Positions 20,500 to 30,074 of a DNA stretch of 64,000 bases are shown here, in pieces (the first letter of the stretch is position 1; each line of letters opens with the position of its first letter). The stretch is from Amantichitinum ursilacus (GTDB lineage: Bacteria; Pseudomonadota; Gammaproteobacteria; Burkholderiales; Chitinibacteraceae): NCBI RefSeq assembly GCF_001294205.1, contig NZ_LAQT01000008.1, forward strand, positions 1 to 64,000, given 5' to 3'. The position numbers and the translations under genes were made by a program. Under the pieces are notes generated by a model. That model saw nothing but the letters and a program-made list of their open reading frames with translations, was not told where the DNA came from and made no database searches.

Positions 20500-22131
20500 T
20501 TAAAGCTCGCCATCCGCGGGCAGCCAACTCACAAAGCGACTGATAAAGCGCCGGCTGAAGCCCGCATCCGGATCGCTGCCCCAAGTCTTGGGCTGCCCTT
20601 TATCATCCGTCGCCGTCCACACCAGCGCGCTTTTTGCGCTGGTTTTGCCATCGGCATCGGGCTTTAAAGTGACGTGATAGCTGTATTGCGGCAAGGTCGC
20701 CTTGTCATAAAGCGCGGCCACTTGCCCCGCCAGCTGCGGGCTGTTGATTAGCACCGCCTGTTCGGTATTCAGGTTCACCGAGCGCGGATCCAGGTTAAAC
20801 GAGCCGATCATCAAATACTTGCGATCGACCACATAAGCCTTGGTATGCAGGCTGGCGCGCGAGGAGCCTTTGCTGAACCCCGCACCCGACGGCTCGCCGC
20901 CAACGGGTTTGAACTCATAGATATCCACGCCGCTAGCCAGCAGCGCCTTACGATAATGGCGATAGCCTGCATGCACTGCCGCTACGTCGGTCGAGGCCAG
21001 CGAATTGGTCAGCACTTTCACTTTAACGCCGTGTTGCGACATTTCATTGAGCTTGGCCGTGCCGCCATCCTGCGGCACAAAGTAGGCCGAGATAATGATG
21101 AATTCTTTATGCGCGCGGTCCAGCATGGTCGCCAGGCCCTTGCCCGGCTTGCTGGGCGTGTCGGGCTCGTCCGGGTCCACCTTGTTGGGGTTATCTACAG
21201 CCAGCCATGCATTGGCCCAGATCAGTTGCTGGCTGGCACGCGCCAGCAATGCATTGGAACTGGCCGCATCCGGGATCGGCAACGCGCCTTTTTCCGCTTC
21301 CTTGCCGCCTTTGGGGTCTTCGGCCGCGTAAGCCGCTTGCGGATTGGCCTTCCACGCTTTCAACACCTCGGGCGAGGGCGGGCGATTGGCGACGGCCGCC
21401 ACGGGGTACGACTCTTTGCTGTTCCAGTAATGGTCAAAACTGCGCGAAGCATGATCGGGTAGCGCGCCGGCAATCAGAATATCAAGATCGCGAAAATTAA
21501 CGTCGCTGTTCACACCAAAATACTGATCCGCCAGATTGCGCCCGCCCAGAATCGCAAACGCGTTATCGGCGATCAGCGACTTGTTGTGCATGCGCCGTTC
21601 CAGATGATCGAAATCGCTAAACATTGCCGAAGCCCGCGCCAGCGCTGAGCGTCCACCGGTCGTCACCGGGTTGAACACGCGCGCCTCGAAATTGGGTTCG
21701 GTGGCGGCCAGTGCCACCACGTTGTCGGGATTCTTGATATTCATATCGTCCAGCAACAGCCGCACGCGCACCCCGCGCCGTGCGGCCGCCACCAGCGCAT
21801 CCATAATCGCATGGCCGGTACGGTCTTCCATTGCCGCGTAATACTGCAAATCCAGCGATTTTTGCGCCTGCTGGATCAACGCCATGCGCGCTTCAAACGC
21901 CTCTTTGCCCGATACCAACAGGTAAAAGCCCGACTGACCCGGATGGGCCGAGACCTGCGACGCCACACTTTGCGCCAGGGCGCTGGCGGCGGGCGTGGGC
22001 AGATAGGTGCTGGGCGGACGCGGATATTGCGTGATATCGGCGCGCGTGGCGCAGGCAGTCAACAGCACGCCGGCAAGCAGAATCACAGCGGAAGACTTTG
22101 CGGGAAGGGGCATCAAACGGATAGCGGCCAT
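20500..22131 (-). CDS. Phospholipase D-family lipoprotein (cardiolipin synthase-like)
   Basis: A 543-residue protein with a signal peptide ending in the lipobox LLTAC. Two phospholipase D half-sites are present: HNKSLIADN with downstream GGRN, and HTKAYVVDRKYLMIGSFN. Together they make one HKD active site for phosphatidyl transfer. Length and layout fit the ClsC/YmdC group that can make cardiolipin, but a lipoprotein phospholipase is also possible. The ATG at 22131 has AAGGA five bases upstream. It is divergent from the transglutaminase-like gene at 22438. Confidence 0.85.
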   Translation of the reverse strand: MAAIRLMPLPAKSSAVILLAGVLLTACATRADITQYPRPPSTYLPTPAASALAQSVASQVSAHPGQSGFYLLVSGKEAFEARMALIQQAQKSLDLQYYAAMEDRTGHAIMDALVAAARRGVRVRLLLDDMNIKNPDNVVALAATEPNFEARVFNPVTTGGRSALARASAMFSDFDHLERRMHNKSLIADNAFAILGGRNLADQYFGVNSDVNFRDLDILIAGALPDHASRSFDHYWNSKESYPVAAVANRPPSPEVLKAWKANPQAAYAAEDPKGGKEAEKGALPIPDAASSNALLARASQQLIWANAWLAVDNPNKVDPDEPDTPSKPGKGLATMLDRAHKEFIIISAYFVPQDGGTAKLNEMSQHGVKVKVLTNSLASTDVAAVHAGYRHYRKALLASGVDIYEFKPVGGEPSGAGFSKGSSRASLHTKAYVVDRKYLMIGSFNLDPRSVNLNTEQAVLINSPQLAGQVAALYDKATLPQYSYHVTLKPDADGKTSAKSALVWTATDDKGQPKTWGSDPDAGFSRRFISRFVSWLPADGEL

Positions 22132-22437
22132 GAGAATCCTTATGGATTTCTGCTGTGAAAATGTTGTTTTGTTTGAAGCCAGAACGCCGTTCTGGCGGCT
22201 TTCATGATGCTAGCGCGCGGGCGCAAAAAGTTCTGTCGGCGACGTTAGCCGCCCGCTGTAAGACCCCTTCCGATAAAGGGTCTTGCCCGATGCATGAAGC
22301 TTTGGTTACATGACAGGGCCCCAGCCGATTCTTACCGGTAGCACTCCTGGTGTCAGCAATGACAGTCGGCTCGCATAATCCAGCACAGATGCATTCGTTT
22401 ATTTATTTCAGCACCCCCTGCCGCTGGAGTCACTTTA
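22132..22437. other. Divergent intergenic region with hairpins and dyad
   Basis: This 306-base gap holds a perfect GCCAGAACG/CGTTCTGGC hairpin at 22178-22196 and an AAGACCC/GGGTCTT stem at 22260-22284. It also has a TGTCA-N4-TGACA dyad at 22351-22364 and a CATAAT -10-like box at 22374 that would serve the plus-strand gene. Confidence 0.55.
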
Positions 22438-24348
22438 GTGAACAAATCTGCTTTTCGCGTTGCCACGCTCGCCTTGCTCAGCGCCTTGTCGGGCCATAGT
22501 TTTGCCGAAGGCCAAGGCCATGTCCGCGTGGTATGGGAAAAACACGATGTGGTGATCAATGCCGATCACACTTACACCGATACGGTCGACCTTAAATTCC
22601 AGGCCGTCGACCAGGGCGGTGCGTCGTCGCTGGGCCAGCAATATCTCAGCTACCAGCGCGGGCGCCAGGCGCTCGATATTCTGGCGGCCGAAACCGTACA
22701 TGCCGACGGCAGTGTGGTGGCCGTGCCCGAACAAGGTTTCAAAACCCAGGACGGCATGCTCGGCGGTGTTTCGATGCCGGAAAACCAGCTGATCCAGATT
22801 ACCTTTCCGCGCGTCAGCCCCGGCGACGCGGTGCATTACCGCTATCGCTTTACCCGCAAAGAAACCGATCTGCCCAATGGCATGAGCATGCAACTGGGCT
22901 TTGACGATGCCGTGGTACACGACAACGTCAGCGTACGCATTGATTACCCGGCCGAACTGGCGCTGCAGACCGATGTGGTGGCGATGCAGCCGCATCAGGA
23001 AAGCGCCGAACCCGGCCGCAAGCGCATCAGTTTTAGCTATGCCAACAAAACCACCGTCACCCGCGAAGGCGGCGAGACCGATGGCTGGCAACAAACGCCG
23101 CACGTTTATCTGACTACGTTTGCTGACTGGAAAGCCGTGGCCGACGCGTATCAATCGCGCGCCAACGAAAAAGCCGCAGTCACGCCCGAAGTGCAGAAAC
23201 TGGCCGACGACATCACCAGTGGCGTGACCGGTCAGCGCCAGCAAGCCAGCGCGCTGTACGACTGGGTGCGTCGCAATATCCGTTATATCGCCGTGTATGT
23301 AGGCGCGGGCGGCATGGTGCCGCACGACACTGCCACCATCCTGGCCAACCATTATGGCGACTGCAAAGACCACGCCACGCTGCTGGAAGCGCTGCTGCGC
23401 GCCAAGGGCATCGAATCGTCGCAGGTGCTGATTACTGCCGATACGCGCACCTATAAATTGCCGTCGGTGCCGGTGGCGGGCTGGTTTAACCACGACATCA
23501 ACTATGTGCCGTCGTTGGGCTTGTTCCTTGATTCGACGGCTGATCTGGCGCCGTTTGGCGTGCTGCCCGAAACCGACTTGTCCAAGCCGGTGCTGATTAC
23601 GCGAGATTTCAACGGCGTGCGCAATACGCCGGTGGGTTCGCCGCTGCGTGATCGCGTGGTGCGGCGCACCACCATCAAGATTGCCCCGGACGGATCGGCC
23701 ACGCGCGCCACCGACATCATTGGCTTTGGTATTGCGGGTATGACCAACCGCCAGTTTCTGGACAGCATCGGCGGCGACAAGCTGCACGAGTGGGCCAGTC
23801 GCAATCTGGCCGAGAGCGGCATGGAAGGCGACGCCAATCTGGAACTGCTGCCGCAAACGCATGCTGATGAGAGCGGCTATCGCTTGACGCAACACATCGC
23901 CAACTACGTCGATCAGCCCGAAGCCGGCACGCTGGGTTTTGTCAGCGCGCGCGAAGGCCCGATTTCGCTGGGCAATATCCTCACTCGCTTTCAACTGCCG
24001 CAACGCACGCGCAACTTTGCCTGCTCGGGCTTTGGCGTGGATGACGAAGTGCAGATCGAACTGCCCAACACCATGCACGTGGTCTATCTGCCGCGCGATG
24101 TTGAAATCCAGCGCGATGCGGTCTCGATGAGCGCGCGCTACAGCCAGACGGGCAACACGGTCAAACTGGTGCGCCACTTTGCCCTCGATACCCCGGGCGC
24201 GTCGTGTTCGCCAGCCGAATTTGCCGCGCTGAAGCCGGTGATGAAAGATGTTGAACGCGCCACGCATGGTCGCCTGGTTTACGTTAGCGGCGATGCGGCG
24301 GCGGCCGAAGCGATGCGCAGCGGCAAGTCGGCGGTGGCCTCGCGCTAG
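22438..24348 (+). CDS. Periplasmic DUF3857/transglutaminase-like protein
   Basis: A 636-residue exported protein with a signal peptide cut near residue 23. An N-terminal DUF3857 region (about 30-200) precedes a transglutaminase-like domain. The catalytic triad is visible as Cys309 in NHYGDCKDH, His in GWFNHDINYV and Asp in LFLDSTAD. The C-terminal third is beta-rich. Members of this family are periplasmic; the substrate is unknown and could be peptidoglycan-linked or proteinaceous. The GTG start at 22438 has GGAG ten bases upstream. The gene is monocistronic, divergent from the phospholipase D-family gene. Confidence 0.85.
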   Translation: MNKSAFRVATLALLSALSGHSFAEGQGHVRVVWEKHDVVINADHTYTDTVDLKFQAVDQGGASSLGQQYLSYQRGRQALDILAAETVHADGSVVAVPEQGFKTQDGMLGGVSMPENQLIQITFPRVSPGDAVHYRYRFTRKETDLPNGMSMQLGFDDAVVHDNVSVRIDYPAELALQTDVVAMQPHQESAEPGRKRISFSYANKTTVTREGGETDGWQQTPHVYLTTFADWKAVADAYQSRANEKAAVTPEVQKLADDITSGVTGQRQQASALYDWVRRNIRYIAVYVGAGGMVPHDTATILANHYGDCKDHATLLEALLRAKGIESSQVLITADTRTYKLPSVPVAGWFNHDINYVPSLGLFLDSTADLAPFGVLPETDLSKPVLITRDFNGVRNTPVGSPLRDRVVRRTTIKIAPDGSATRATDIIGFGIAGMTNRQFLDSIGGDKLHEWASRNLAESGMEGDANLELLPQTHADESGYRLTQHIANYVDQPEAGTLGFVSAREGPISLGNILTRFQLPQRTRNFACSGFGVDDEVQIELPNTMHVVYLPRDVEIQRDAVSMSARYSQTGNTVKLVRHFALDTPGASCSPAEFAALKPVMKDVERATHGRLVYVSGDAAAAEAMRSGKSAVASR

Positions 24349-24512
24349 GCGTGCAACACTGCGGCGGTTGGCGCTGACAACACCCCACGGGCGGATAGCA
24401 TTCCGCCCGTTGTGCATTGCAGGCGTATGCATGGCGCGACACCTGCTATGCGCACGGCATATCGGCAACGGCTTTGGGCTAGGATAGAGCGACCTTTCTA
24501 CGGGACGCACAC

Positions 24513-26039
24513 GTGCACAGCATTCGGTCTCGTCTTAACTTGCTGGTGCTGGCCATCGTCACCACGGTGCTCAGCATCTCCGGCATCGTGTCGTGGTTCC
24601 AGAGCCGCGATAACGCCGAATTGCAGTTCGGCCTGATGGCGCAGTCGCTGCAGAGCCGGCTGCAGACCGTGCTGCCTGGCATCTTGTGGAATTTTGACGA
24701 AGCGCAATTGCAGCGCGTGCTCGACGCCGAAATGCAATCCACCGATCTGGCCTATGTGGGCGTGCAAACCACCGAAGGCTTGCAGGCAGTACGTCGCCGC
24801 GACGGCAGTCTGGTGGTGGATCACGGCCTGCCCGACGACAACGACGGCATCAGCCGCGACTTTAGCCTTAACTATCACAGCAACGATGGCGATCACCCGA
24901 TCGGCAAAGTGCACGTGGTGCTCACCCGCCAGCGTATTACCGACCGGCTTAACCGACTGATTGTGACCAAGCTGATCGAAATTCTGGTGCTCGATACCAT
25001 CATGGTGCTGGCGCTGATGACCAGCTACAGCCGCGTGCTGCTGCGACCGTTATCGGCGCTGCGCAACGCGCTTAACCGCGCGGCCGATACCCCCGCGTTT
25101 TCGCTGAATGATCTGCGTTTGCCCGGTCGCCGCGATGACGAGGTGGGCCAGGTGGCTGATGGCGTCGAACGCATCGCACGCCGTTTGCTGACTGAACTGG
25201 AAGAGCGCAAGGCCGCCGAAATCGCCATCCGCCAGGCCAAAGAACGGACCGACGAAGCCTATCGCGTGCTCAAAGACACGCAAGCCAGCTTGGTGCAGGC
25301 GGAAAAGATGGCGTCACTGGGCGGCCTGGTGGCGGGGGTGGCGCATGAAATCAACACCCCGGTGGGCGTGATTCTGACCAGTGCCTCGGTGCTGGCTGAG
25401 GAGACCGCCACCTTTAACGCCAATGTCGAAAGCGGCAGCGTGCGCAAATCCGATCTGCTGCGTTACACCGAAACCGCCGGGCAATCCGCGCAATTGATCT
25501 TGTCCAATGCGGGCCGCGCGGCCGAGCTGATCCACAGCTTTAAACAAGTGGCGGTCGACCAGACCTCCGAGGCGCGCCGTGCGTTTGGCTTGTGCGAATA
25601 CCTGCACGAAGTGATCACCAGCCTGAGCCCCAAGTTGAAGCGCACCGCCATCGAGGTGCAACTGGAATGCCCGGAACATATCCGCATGGATGGCTACCCG
25701 GGCGCGCTGTCGCAGGTGTTTACCAACTTTGTGACCAACGCGCTGACGCACGCGTTTGATGAAGGCGCGGCGGGACTGATTACGATCAACGTCACCGCCG
25801 ACGGCCCGGACCACGCGGTGCTGCAGTTCCGCGACAACGGCAAAGGTATCGCGCCCGAACATCTGGGGCGAATTTTCGATCCGTTCTACACCACGCGCCG
25901 CGGCAGTGGCGGCAGCGGGCTGGGGCTGAACGTGGTGTACAACCTGGTTACGCAAACGCTGGGCGGCGTCATCGACGTGCAAAGTACGCTGGGGCAGGGC
26001 ACTACATTCACGCTGCGCTTGCCCCTCACCGTTGCATAA
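24513..26039 (+). CDS. Orphan sensor histidine kinase with HAMP domain
   Basis: A 508-residue membrane sensor kinase. A first membrane helix (about 9-29), an extracytoplasmic sensing region (30-150), a second helix (about 155-172) and a HAMP-like linker lead through a coiled coil (EERKAAEIAIRQAKERTDEA) to the dimerisation domain. The phosphorylated His is H278 in VAHEINTPVG. The ATPase domain shows FVTNAL (N box), FRDNGKGI and GGSGLGL. No response regulator is adjacent. It starts at GTG. Its last codons are duplicated just downstream together with a palindromic repeat. Confidence 0.9.
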   Translation: MHSIRSRLNLLVLAIVTTVLSISGIVSWFQSRDNAELQFGLMAQSLQSRLQTVLPGILWNFDEAQLQRVLDAEMQSTDLAYVGVQTTEGLQAVRRRDGSLVVDHGLPDDNDGISRDFSLNYHSNDGDHPIGKVHVVLTRQRITDRLNRLIVTKLIEILVLDTIMVLALMTSYSRVLLRPLSALRNALNRAADTPAFSLNDLRLPGRRDDEVGQVADGVERIARRLLTELEERKAAEIAIRQAKERTDEAYRVLKDTQASLVQAEKMASLGGLVAGVAHEINTPVGVILTSASVLAEETATFNANVESGSVRKSDLLRYTETAGQSAQLILSNAGRAAELIHSFKQVAVDQTSEARRAFGLCEYLHEVITSLSPKLKRTAIEVQLECPEHIRMDGYPGALSQVFTNFVTNALTHAFDEGAAGLITINVTADGPDHAVLQFRDNGKGIAPEHLGRIFDPFYTTRRGSGGSGLGLNVVYNLVTQTLGGVIDVQSTLGQGTTFTLRLPLTVA

Positions 26040-26336
26040 ACCCATAGGGTGGGTCGTGACCCACCACCCAAAGCCGCGAAGAAGCGCGCAACTGGTCGCG
26101 TGCTGGCACAACACTTTGAACGGTGGGTCTTGACCCACCCTATGCCTTGGGCGGCGTCATCGACGTGCAAAGCACGCTGGGGCAGGGCACTACATTCACG
26201 CTGCGCTTACCCCTCACCGTTGCATAAACCCATAGGGTGGGTCGTGACCCACCACCCAAAGCCGCCAAGAAGCGCGCAACCGGTCGCTTGCTGGTACAAC
26301 ACTTTGATGGGTGGGTCTTGACGGGCATGCCGAGTC
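25961..26336. repeat. Tandem duplication of kinase 3' end plus repeat element
   Basis: A 188-base unit (25961-26148) is repeated almost exactly at 26149-26336. The first copy holds the last 26 codons of the sensor kinase, its stop and a full inverted-repeat element. The second holds a non-functional copy of those codons and a second element whose right end differs. Confidence 0.9.
26043..26145. repeat. GGGTGGGTC inverted-repeat element, copy 1
   Basis: The left unit CATAGGGTGGGTC at 26043 continues to CACCCAAAGCC. The right unit, from about 26121, ends in GACCCACCCTATG. They flank a spacer of about 50 bases. Confidence 0.85.
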
Positions 26337-26347
26337 CCACTCTATGC
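26231..26347. repeat. GGGTGGGTC inverted-repeat element, copy 2 with variant end
   Basis: The left unit at 26231 matches copy 1. The right unit is a variant in which GGGTCTTGACGGG is followed by GCCGAGTCCCACTCTATG instead of the simple palindrome. The same variant end occurs at 45501-45540 in reverse. Confidence 0.8.
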
Positions 26348-26436
26348 GGTGCCATCACCCGGAGGGCAACGCACTTTTCGGTTATGCCGTGGATGCCGGA
26401 TGGCCCCGCATGGGGCCGGGGCCGTTGGCCCCCAAT

Positions 26437-26470
26437 GTGCGTTGCCCCCAAAAACCCGGGGGTAACGCAC
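26437..26470. repeat. GTGCGTT hairpin, second repeat type
   Basis: GTGCGTTGCCCCC (26437-26449) pairs with GGGGGTAACGCAC (26458-26470) with one mismatch, followed by CCTACGCG. A related AACGCAC block occurs near 26367. It looks like a second dispersed repeat family next to the first. Confidence 0.6.
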
Positions 26471-26481
26471 CCTACGCGTCG

Positions 26482-26513
26482 AAAAAAAGCCGCGCCTTCA
26501 AAGGCGCGGCTTT
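26482..26513 (-). terminator. Intrinsic terminator of metG
   Basis: On the minus strand AAAGCCGCGCCTT pairs perfectly with AAGGCGCGGCTTT and runs into seven T residues, about 20 bases after the metG stop. Confidence 0.92.
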
Positions 26514-26534
26514 CTGGTTAAGCAATACGTTGGC

Positions 26535-28577
26535 TTATTTCACCCGCATGCCCGGCTTGGCGCCCAGGTCCGGCGTCAGCACATACAAGCCGCCATCGCC
26601 GCCTGCCGCCAGCACCATGCCTTCCGACATGCCGAACTTCATCTTGCGCGGCGCCAGGTTGGCCACCATCACGGTATGACGGCCGATCAGGTCTTCCGGT
26701 TTGTACGCCGATTTGATGCCCGCAAACACATTGCGCGTTTCGGTGCCGATATCCAGCGTCAGTTGCAGCAACTTCTCTGCGCCTTCCACATGTTTGGCAT
26801 CGACAATCTTCGCCACGCGCAAGTCGATCTTCATAAAGTCATCAATGCTGATGGTCGGCTCGATTTCGGGAATCTCGTAATCGGGCTTGGCCACTTCGGC
26901 CACCGGGGCCAGGCTTTGTTTGTTTTCTTCGATCATGGCTTCGATATTCTTACCGTCTACGCGCGTCATCAGATGCTGGTAGGTGTTGATGGAATGGCGG
27001 GTCAGCAGCGTGCCGGCGTCTTGCCAGGTCAGCGGGCCCACGTTGAGGAAAGCCTCCACATCGGCCGCCAGTTTCGGCAGCACCGGCTTCAGATAAATCG
27101 TCAGAATGCGGAAGGCGTTAATCAATACCGAGCACACGCGTTGCAGCTCGGCGTCCTGGCCTTCCTGCTTGGCGATTTCCCACGGCTTGTGTGCATCCAC
27201 GTACTGGTTAACCAGATCGGTCAACGCCATGATGTCGCGCACGGCGCGGCTGTATTCGCGGTTTTCCCACTGCGCGGCAATGCCTTCAGCCGCATTCTGC
27301 AATTCGGCCAGAGGGCCTGCGTCGCCCAGATCAGCCGCCAGCGTATTGTTAAAGCGCTTGCTGATAAAACCGGCGGCACGGCTGGCGATATTGACGTATT
27401 TGCCAATCAGATCGCTATTAACGCGCGCCACAAAGTCATCCAGATTCAAATCCAGATCTTCAATGGCGCTATTGAGCTTGGCGGCAAAGTAATAACGCAG
27501 CCATTCCGGGTTCAAATGGCGCAGATAAGATTCAGCGGTAATAAACGTACCGCGACTCTTGGACATCTTCTGGCCATCCACGGTTAAAAAACCATGCGCA
27601 TTGATGCCGGTCGGGGTGCGATAACCAGCATATTCCAGCATCGCCGGCCAGAACAGCGCGTGGAAATACAGAATATCCTTGCCGATATGGTGATACAGCT
27701 CGGCGTTGCTATCCTTGTTCCAGTAGCTGTCAAAATCCAGGCCCAGGCGTTGGCACAATTGCTTGTGGCTGGCCATATAGCCCACCGGCGCGTCCAGCCA
27801 GACATAAAAATATTTGCCCGGTGCATCGGGGATTTCAAAGCCGAAATAGGGCGCATCGCGGCTGATATCCCAATCATTCAGGCCCGCTTCAAACCATTCA
27901 TTCAGCTTGTTGGCCGCGCCTTCCTGCAAACGCGGACGCTCGCCGCCATTGACTGTGGCGGTGCCGGTGGTCCAGCCGCGCAAAAACGCTTCGCAATCGC
28001 CCAGCTTGAAAAAATAATGTTCCGAATCACGCAATTCCGGCGTCGCACCAGAAACCGCTGAATACGGGTTGATCAAATCGGTAGGCGAATAGGTGGTGCC
28101 ACAGACTTCGCAATTATCGCCATATTGGTCTTTGGAATGACACTTGGGGCATTCGCCTTTCACAAAGCGATCCGGCAAAAACATGTTTTTTTGCGGATCA
28201 TACAATTGGCTGATCGTGCGATTGGCGATCTTGCCGTTGGCTTTCAGCGCGTTATAAATGCGATAAGAAAACTCGCGGTTTTCTTCCGAATGCGTGCTGC
28301 CGTAATTGTCGTAATTAACGTAAAAGCCTTCGAAATCGCGCACATGCTCTTTGGCCACGCCAGCAATCAGTTGCTCGGGCGTAATGCCTTCTTTCTCGGC
28401 ACGCAGCATGATGGGCGTGCCATGGGTATCATCCGCACACACGCTGTGGCATTCATGGCCCCGCATCTTCTGAAAGCGCACCCAGATGTCGGTCTGGATA
28501 TGCTCCACCATATGGCCAAGGTGGATGGCACCGTTGGCATAAGGCAGGGCGGAGGTTACGAGTATCTTGCGCTTCAT
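26535..28577 (-). CDS. metG: Methionyl-tRNA synthetase
   Basis: A 680-residue class I aminoacyl-tRNA synthetase that charges tRNA-Met. The HIGH-type motif appears as ANGAIHLGH near the N-terminus and KMSKSRGT in the second half of the catalytic domain. A zinc knuckle of the four-cysteine type is visible as [18 protein letters not shown]. The C-terminal 110 residues form the EMAP/OB-fold tRNA-binding domain ([20 protein letters not shown] onward), giving the usual length of the dimeric proteobacterial enzyme. It is transcribed alone, with a terminator directly after the stop. Confidence 0.98.
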   Translation of the reverse strand: MKRKILVTSALPYANGAIHLGHMVEHIQTDIWVRFQKMRGHECHSVCADDTHGTPIMLRAEKEGITPEQLIAGVAKEHVRDFEGFYVNYDNYGSTHSEENREFSYRIYNALKANGKIANRTISQLYDPQKNMFLPDRFVKGECPKCHSKDQYGDNCEVCGTTYSPTDLINPYSAVSGATPELRDSEHYFFKLGDCEAFLRGWTTGTATVNGGERPRLQEGAANKLNEWFEAGLNDWDISRDAPYFGFEIPDAPGKYFYVWLDAPVGYMASHKQLCQRLGLDFDSYWNKDSNAELYHHIGKDILYFHALFWPAMLEYAGYRTPTGINAHGFLTVDGQKMSKSRGTFITAESYLRHLNPEWLRYYFAAKLNSAIEDLDLNLDDFVARVNSDLIGKYVNIASRAAGFISKRFNNTLAADLGDAGPLAELQNAAEGIAAQWENREYSRAVRDIMALTDLVNQYVDAHKPWEIAKQEGQDAELQRVCSVLINAFRILTIYLKPVLPKLAADVEAFLNVGPLTWQDAGTLLTRHSINTYQHLMTRVDGKNIEAMIEENKQSLAPVAEVAKPDYEIPEIEPTISIDDFMKIDLRVAKIVDAKHVEGAEKLLQLTLDIGTETRNVFAGIKSAYKPEDLIGRHTVMVANLAPRKMKFGMSEGMVLAAGGDGGLYVLTPDLGAKPGMRVK

Positions 28578-28726
28578 GGGGGCGGGGATCCGTAGGGTGA
28601 TCAGAACTGCGGATTATACCGCACATGCCCATCCCCGCGTTTTACGGCCTGGCCGCGCGCCATTGCCCCCCGATTTTACTAACCGCAATCCCCGGCTTTG
28701 CCCGGTTCTGGCCTATATAAAACAAC

Positions 28727-29347
28727 ATGCAAACGCTTCTGCACTTTGACTGGATCTATAACATCGGCACCGTCGCCTTTACGGTCGCGGGCTATCTGGT
28801 GGGCGTGCGCAAGCGGCTTGATCTGCTGGGTATCGTCATCGTGGCGCTGCTCACCGCCATTGGCGGCGGCATTATCCGCGACGTGCTGCTTAGCCGTACG
28901 CCACGCGTGTTTCTGGATGCCACGCCCATCTTTTTGATCAGCACCGCGTTGCTGGCGTCGTTATTGCTTAAATTGCAGACGCGTAATACCGGCGTGCTTA
29001 ATCGATTGTTTATCGTCGCCGATTCGATCGGGCTGGTGGCGTTTAGCCTGGCCGGTGCGCAAGTGGGCATCGACGCGCATCTCAACCTGTTTGGCGTGGC
29101 GTTTCTTGGCTTTGTCACGGCCGTCGGCGGCGGCCTGGTGCGCGACATGATGGTGAACGAAGTGCCGTTTATCCTGCATGAAGATTTTTACGGCACCGTG
29201 GCGCTGATCGTGGCCGTGGCGCTGTACGGCGCGCGTACTGCAGGCGTGGTCGGCGAAGGCGTGGGTTGGGCGTTACTGGTGGTGGGGCTGTTATTAAGAT
29301 TGATCGCGCACACGCGCGAATTCCGTTTACCCAGGGTAGAAGAATGA
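28727..29347 (+). CDS. TRIC/UPF0126 family membrane channel
   Basis: A 206-residue inner-membrane protein with seven predicted helices built from an internal duplication. The glycine-rich kinks TAIGGGIIRDVLL and TAVGGGLVRDMMV mark the two halves. This is the UPF0126/TRIC fold; prokaryotic members are trimeric monovalent cation channels, though a physiological role in this organism is unknown. Its stop overlaps the start of the Nudix gene by four bases (ATGA), so the two are translationally coupled. Confidence 0.9.
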   Translation: MQTLLHFDWIYNIGTVAFTVAGYLVGVRKRLDLLGIVIVALLTAIGGGIIRDVLLSRTPRVFLDATPIFLISTALLASLLLKLQTRNTGVLNRLFIVADSIGLVAFSLAGAQVGIDAHLNLFGVAFLGFVTAVGGGLVRDMMVNEVPFILHEDFYGTVALIVAVALYGARTAGVVGEGVGWALLVVGLLLRLIAHTREFRLPRVEE

Positions 29348-29991
29348 ACTCACGTGCGCCTGTGCAATGGCCCGCAACGGGCGATATCGCTGGCTGGAAA
29401 AACTGGTTAAAGCAAAGGCTGGCGCAGGCGCAACAACAACCGGCGGGTGATATGTCGGACCACCACGGCCAACGCCCCGCCGCGGTGCTGATTGCACTGG
29501 TGCCGTACCCCGATGGCACCCGCATCATCCTGACCGAGCGCTCGCACGCGCTGTCCAATCACGCAGGCCAGATCAGTTTTCCGGGCGGGCGCATCGACCC
29601 GGAAGACGCCGACGCCACCGCCGCCGCCATCCGCGAATCATGGGAAGAAATTGCGCTGCCGCCTGATAGCGTGCAGGTGGTGGGCCAGTTGGGCGTTTAT
29701 CACACCGTCACCGGCTTTGTGATTACGCCGATTGTCGCGGTCATCACCCCCGGCGCCGCGCTGGCCGCCGCGCCGTCCGAAGTCGCCGAAATCTTTGAAC
29801 TACCCGCCCAGACGCTACTCGACCCGACGCGGTTTCAACGCCGCTGGATAGAACGTCGCGGCGTGCGCGGCCGCACTTTGTTTGTCGAAAGCGAAGGCGT
29901 GGTGGTGTGGGGTGCGACGGCGGGCATGCTGATGCTGCTGGCGCGCGCACTGGGCGTGGGCGGGGAGCCGCAGGATCAGACGGTTAGCTAG
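29344..29991 (+). CDS. Nudix hydrolase, CoA pyrophosphatase type (NudL)
   Basis: A 215-residue Nudix enzyme of the CoA pyrophosphohydrolase group. The group-specific upstream motif LTERSHALSNHAGQISFPGG is followed by the Nudix box (AAIRESWEEIAL). It would split CoA or related nucleotides into phosphopantetheine and adenosine diphosphate. The ATG overlaps the stop of the channel gene. A strong hairpin at 30024 terminates this transcript. Confidence 0.88.
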   Translation: MNSRAPVQWPATGDIAGWKNWLKQRLAQAQQQPAGDMSDHHGQRPAAVLIALVPYPDGTRIILTERSHALSNHAGQISFPGGRIDPEDADATAAAIRESWEEIALPPDSVQVVGQLGVYHTVTGFVITPIVAVITPGAALAAAPSEVAEIFELPAQTLLDPTRFQRRWIERRGVRGRTLFVESEGVVVWGATAGMLMLLARALGVGGEPQDQTVS

Positions 29992-30023
29992 TCAACGCTG
30001 CGGTTTGGGTGGTTGCGCCCGAT

Positions 30024-30056
30024 ACAACAACGCCCCGGCATGCGGGGCGTTGTTGT
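30024..30056. terminator. Bidirectional terminator between nudL-like and lipoprotein genes
   Basis: ACAACAACGCCCCG and CGGGGCGTTGTTGT form a perfect 14-bp stem with loop GCATG. It sits between two convergent genes (29991 and 30075). Its core recurs at 34340-34362. Confidence 0.85.
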
Positions 30057-30074
30057 TTGCGCACAAGGTGTCGA

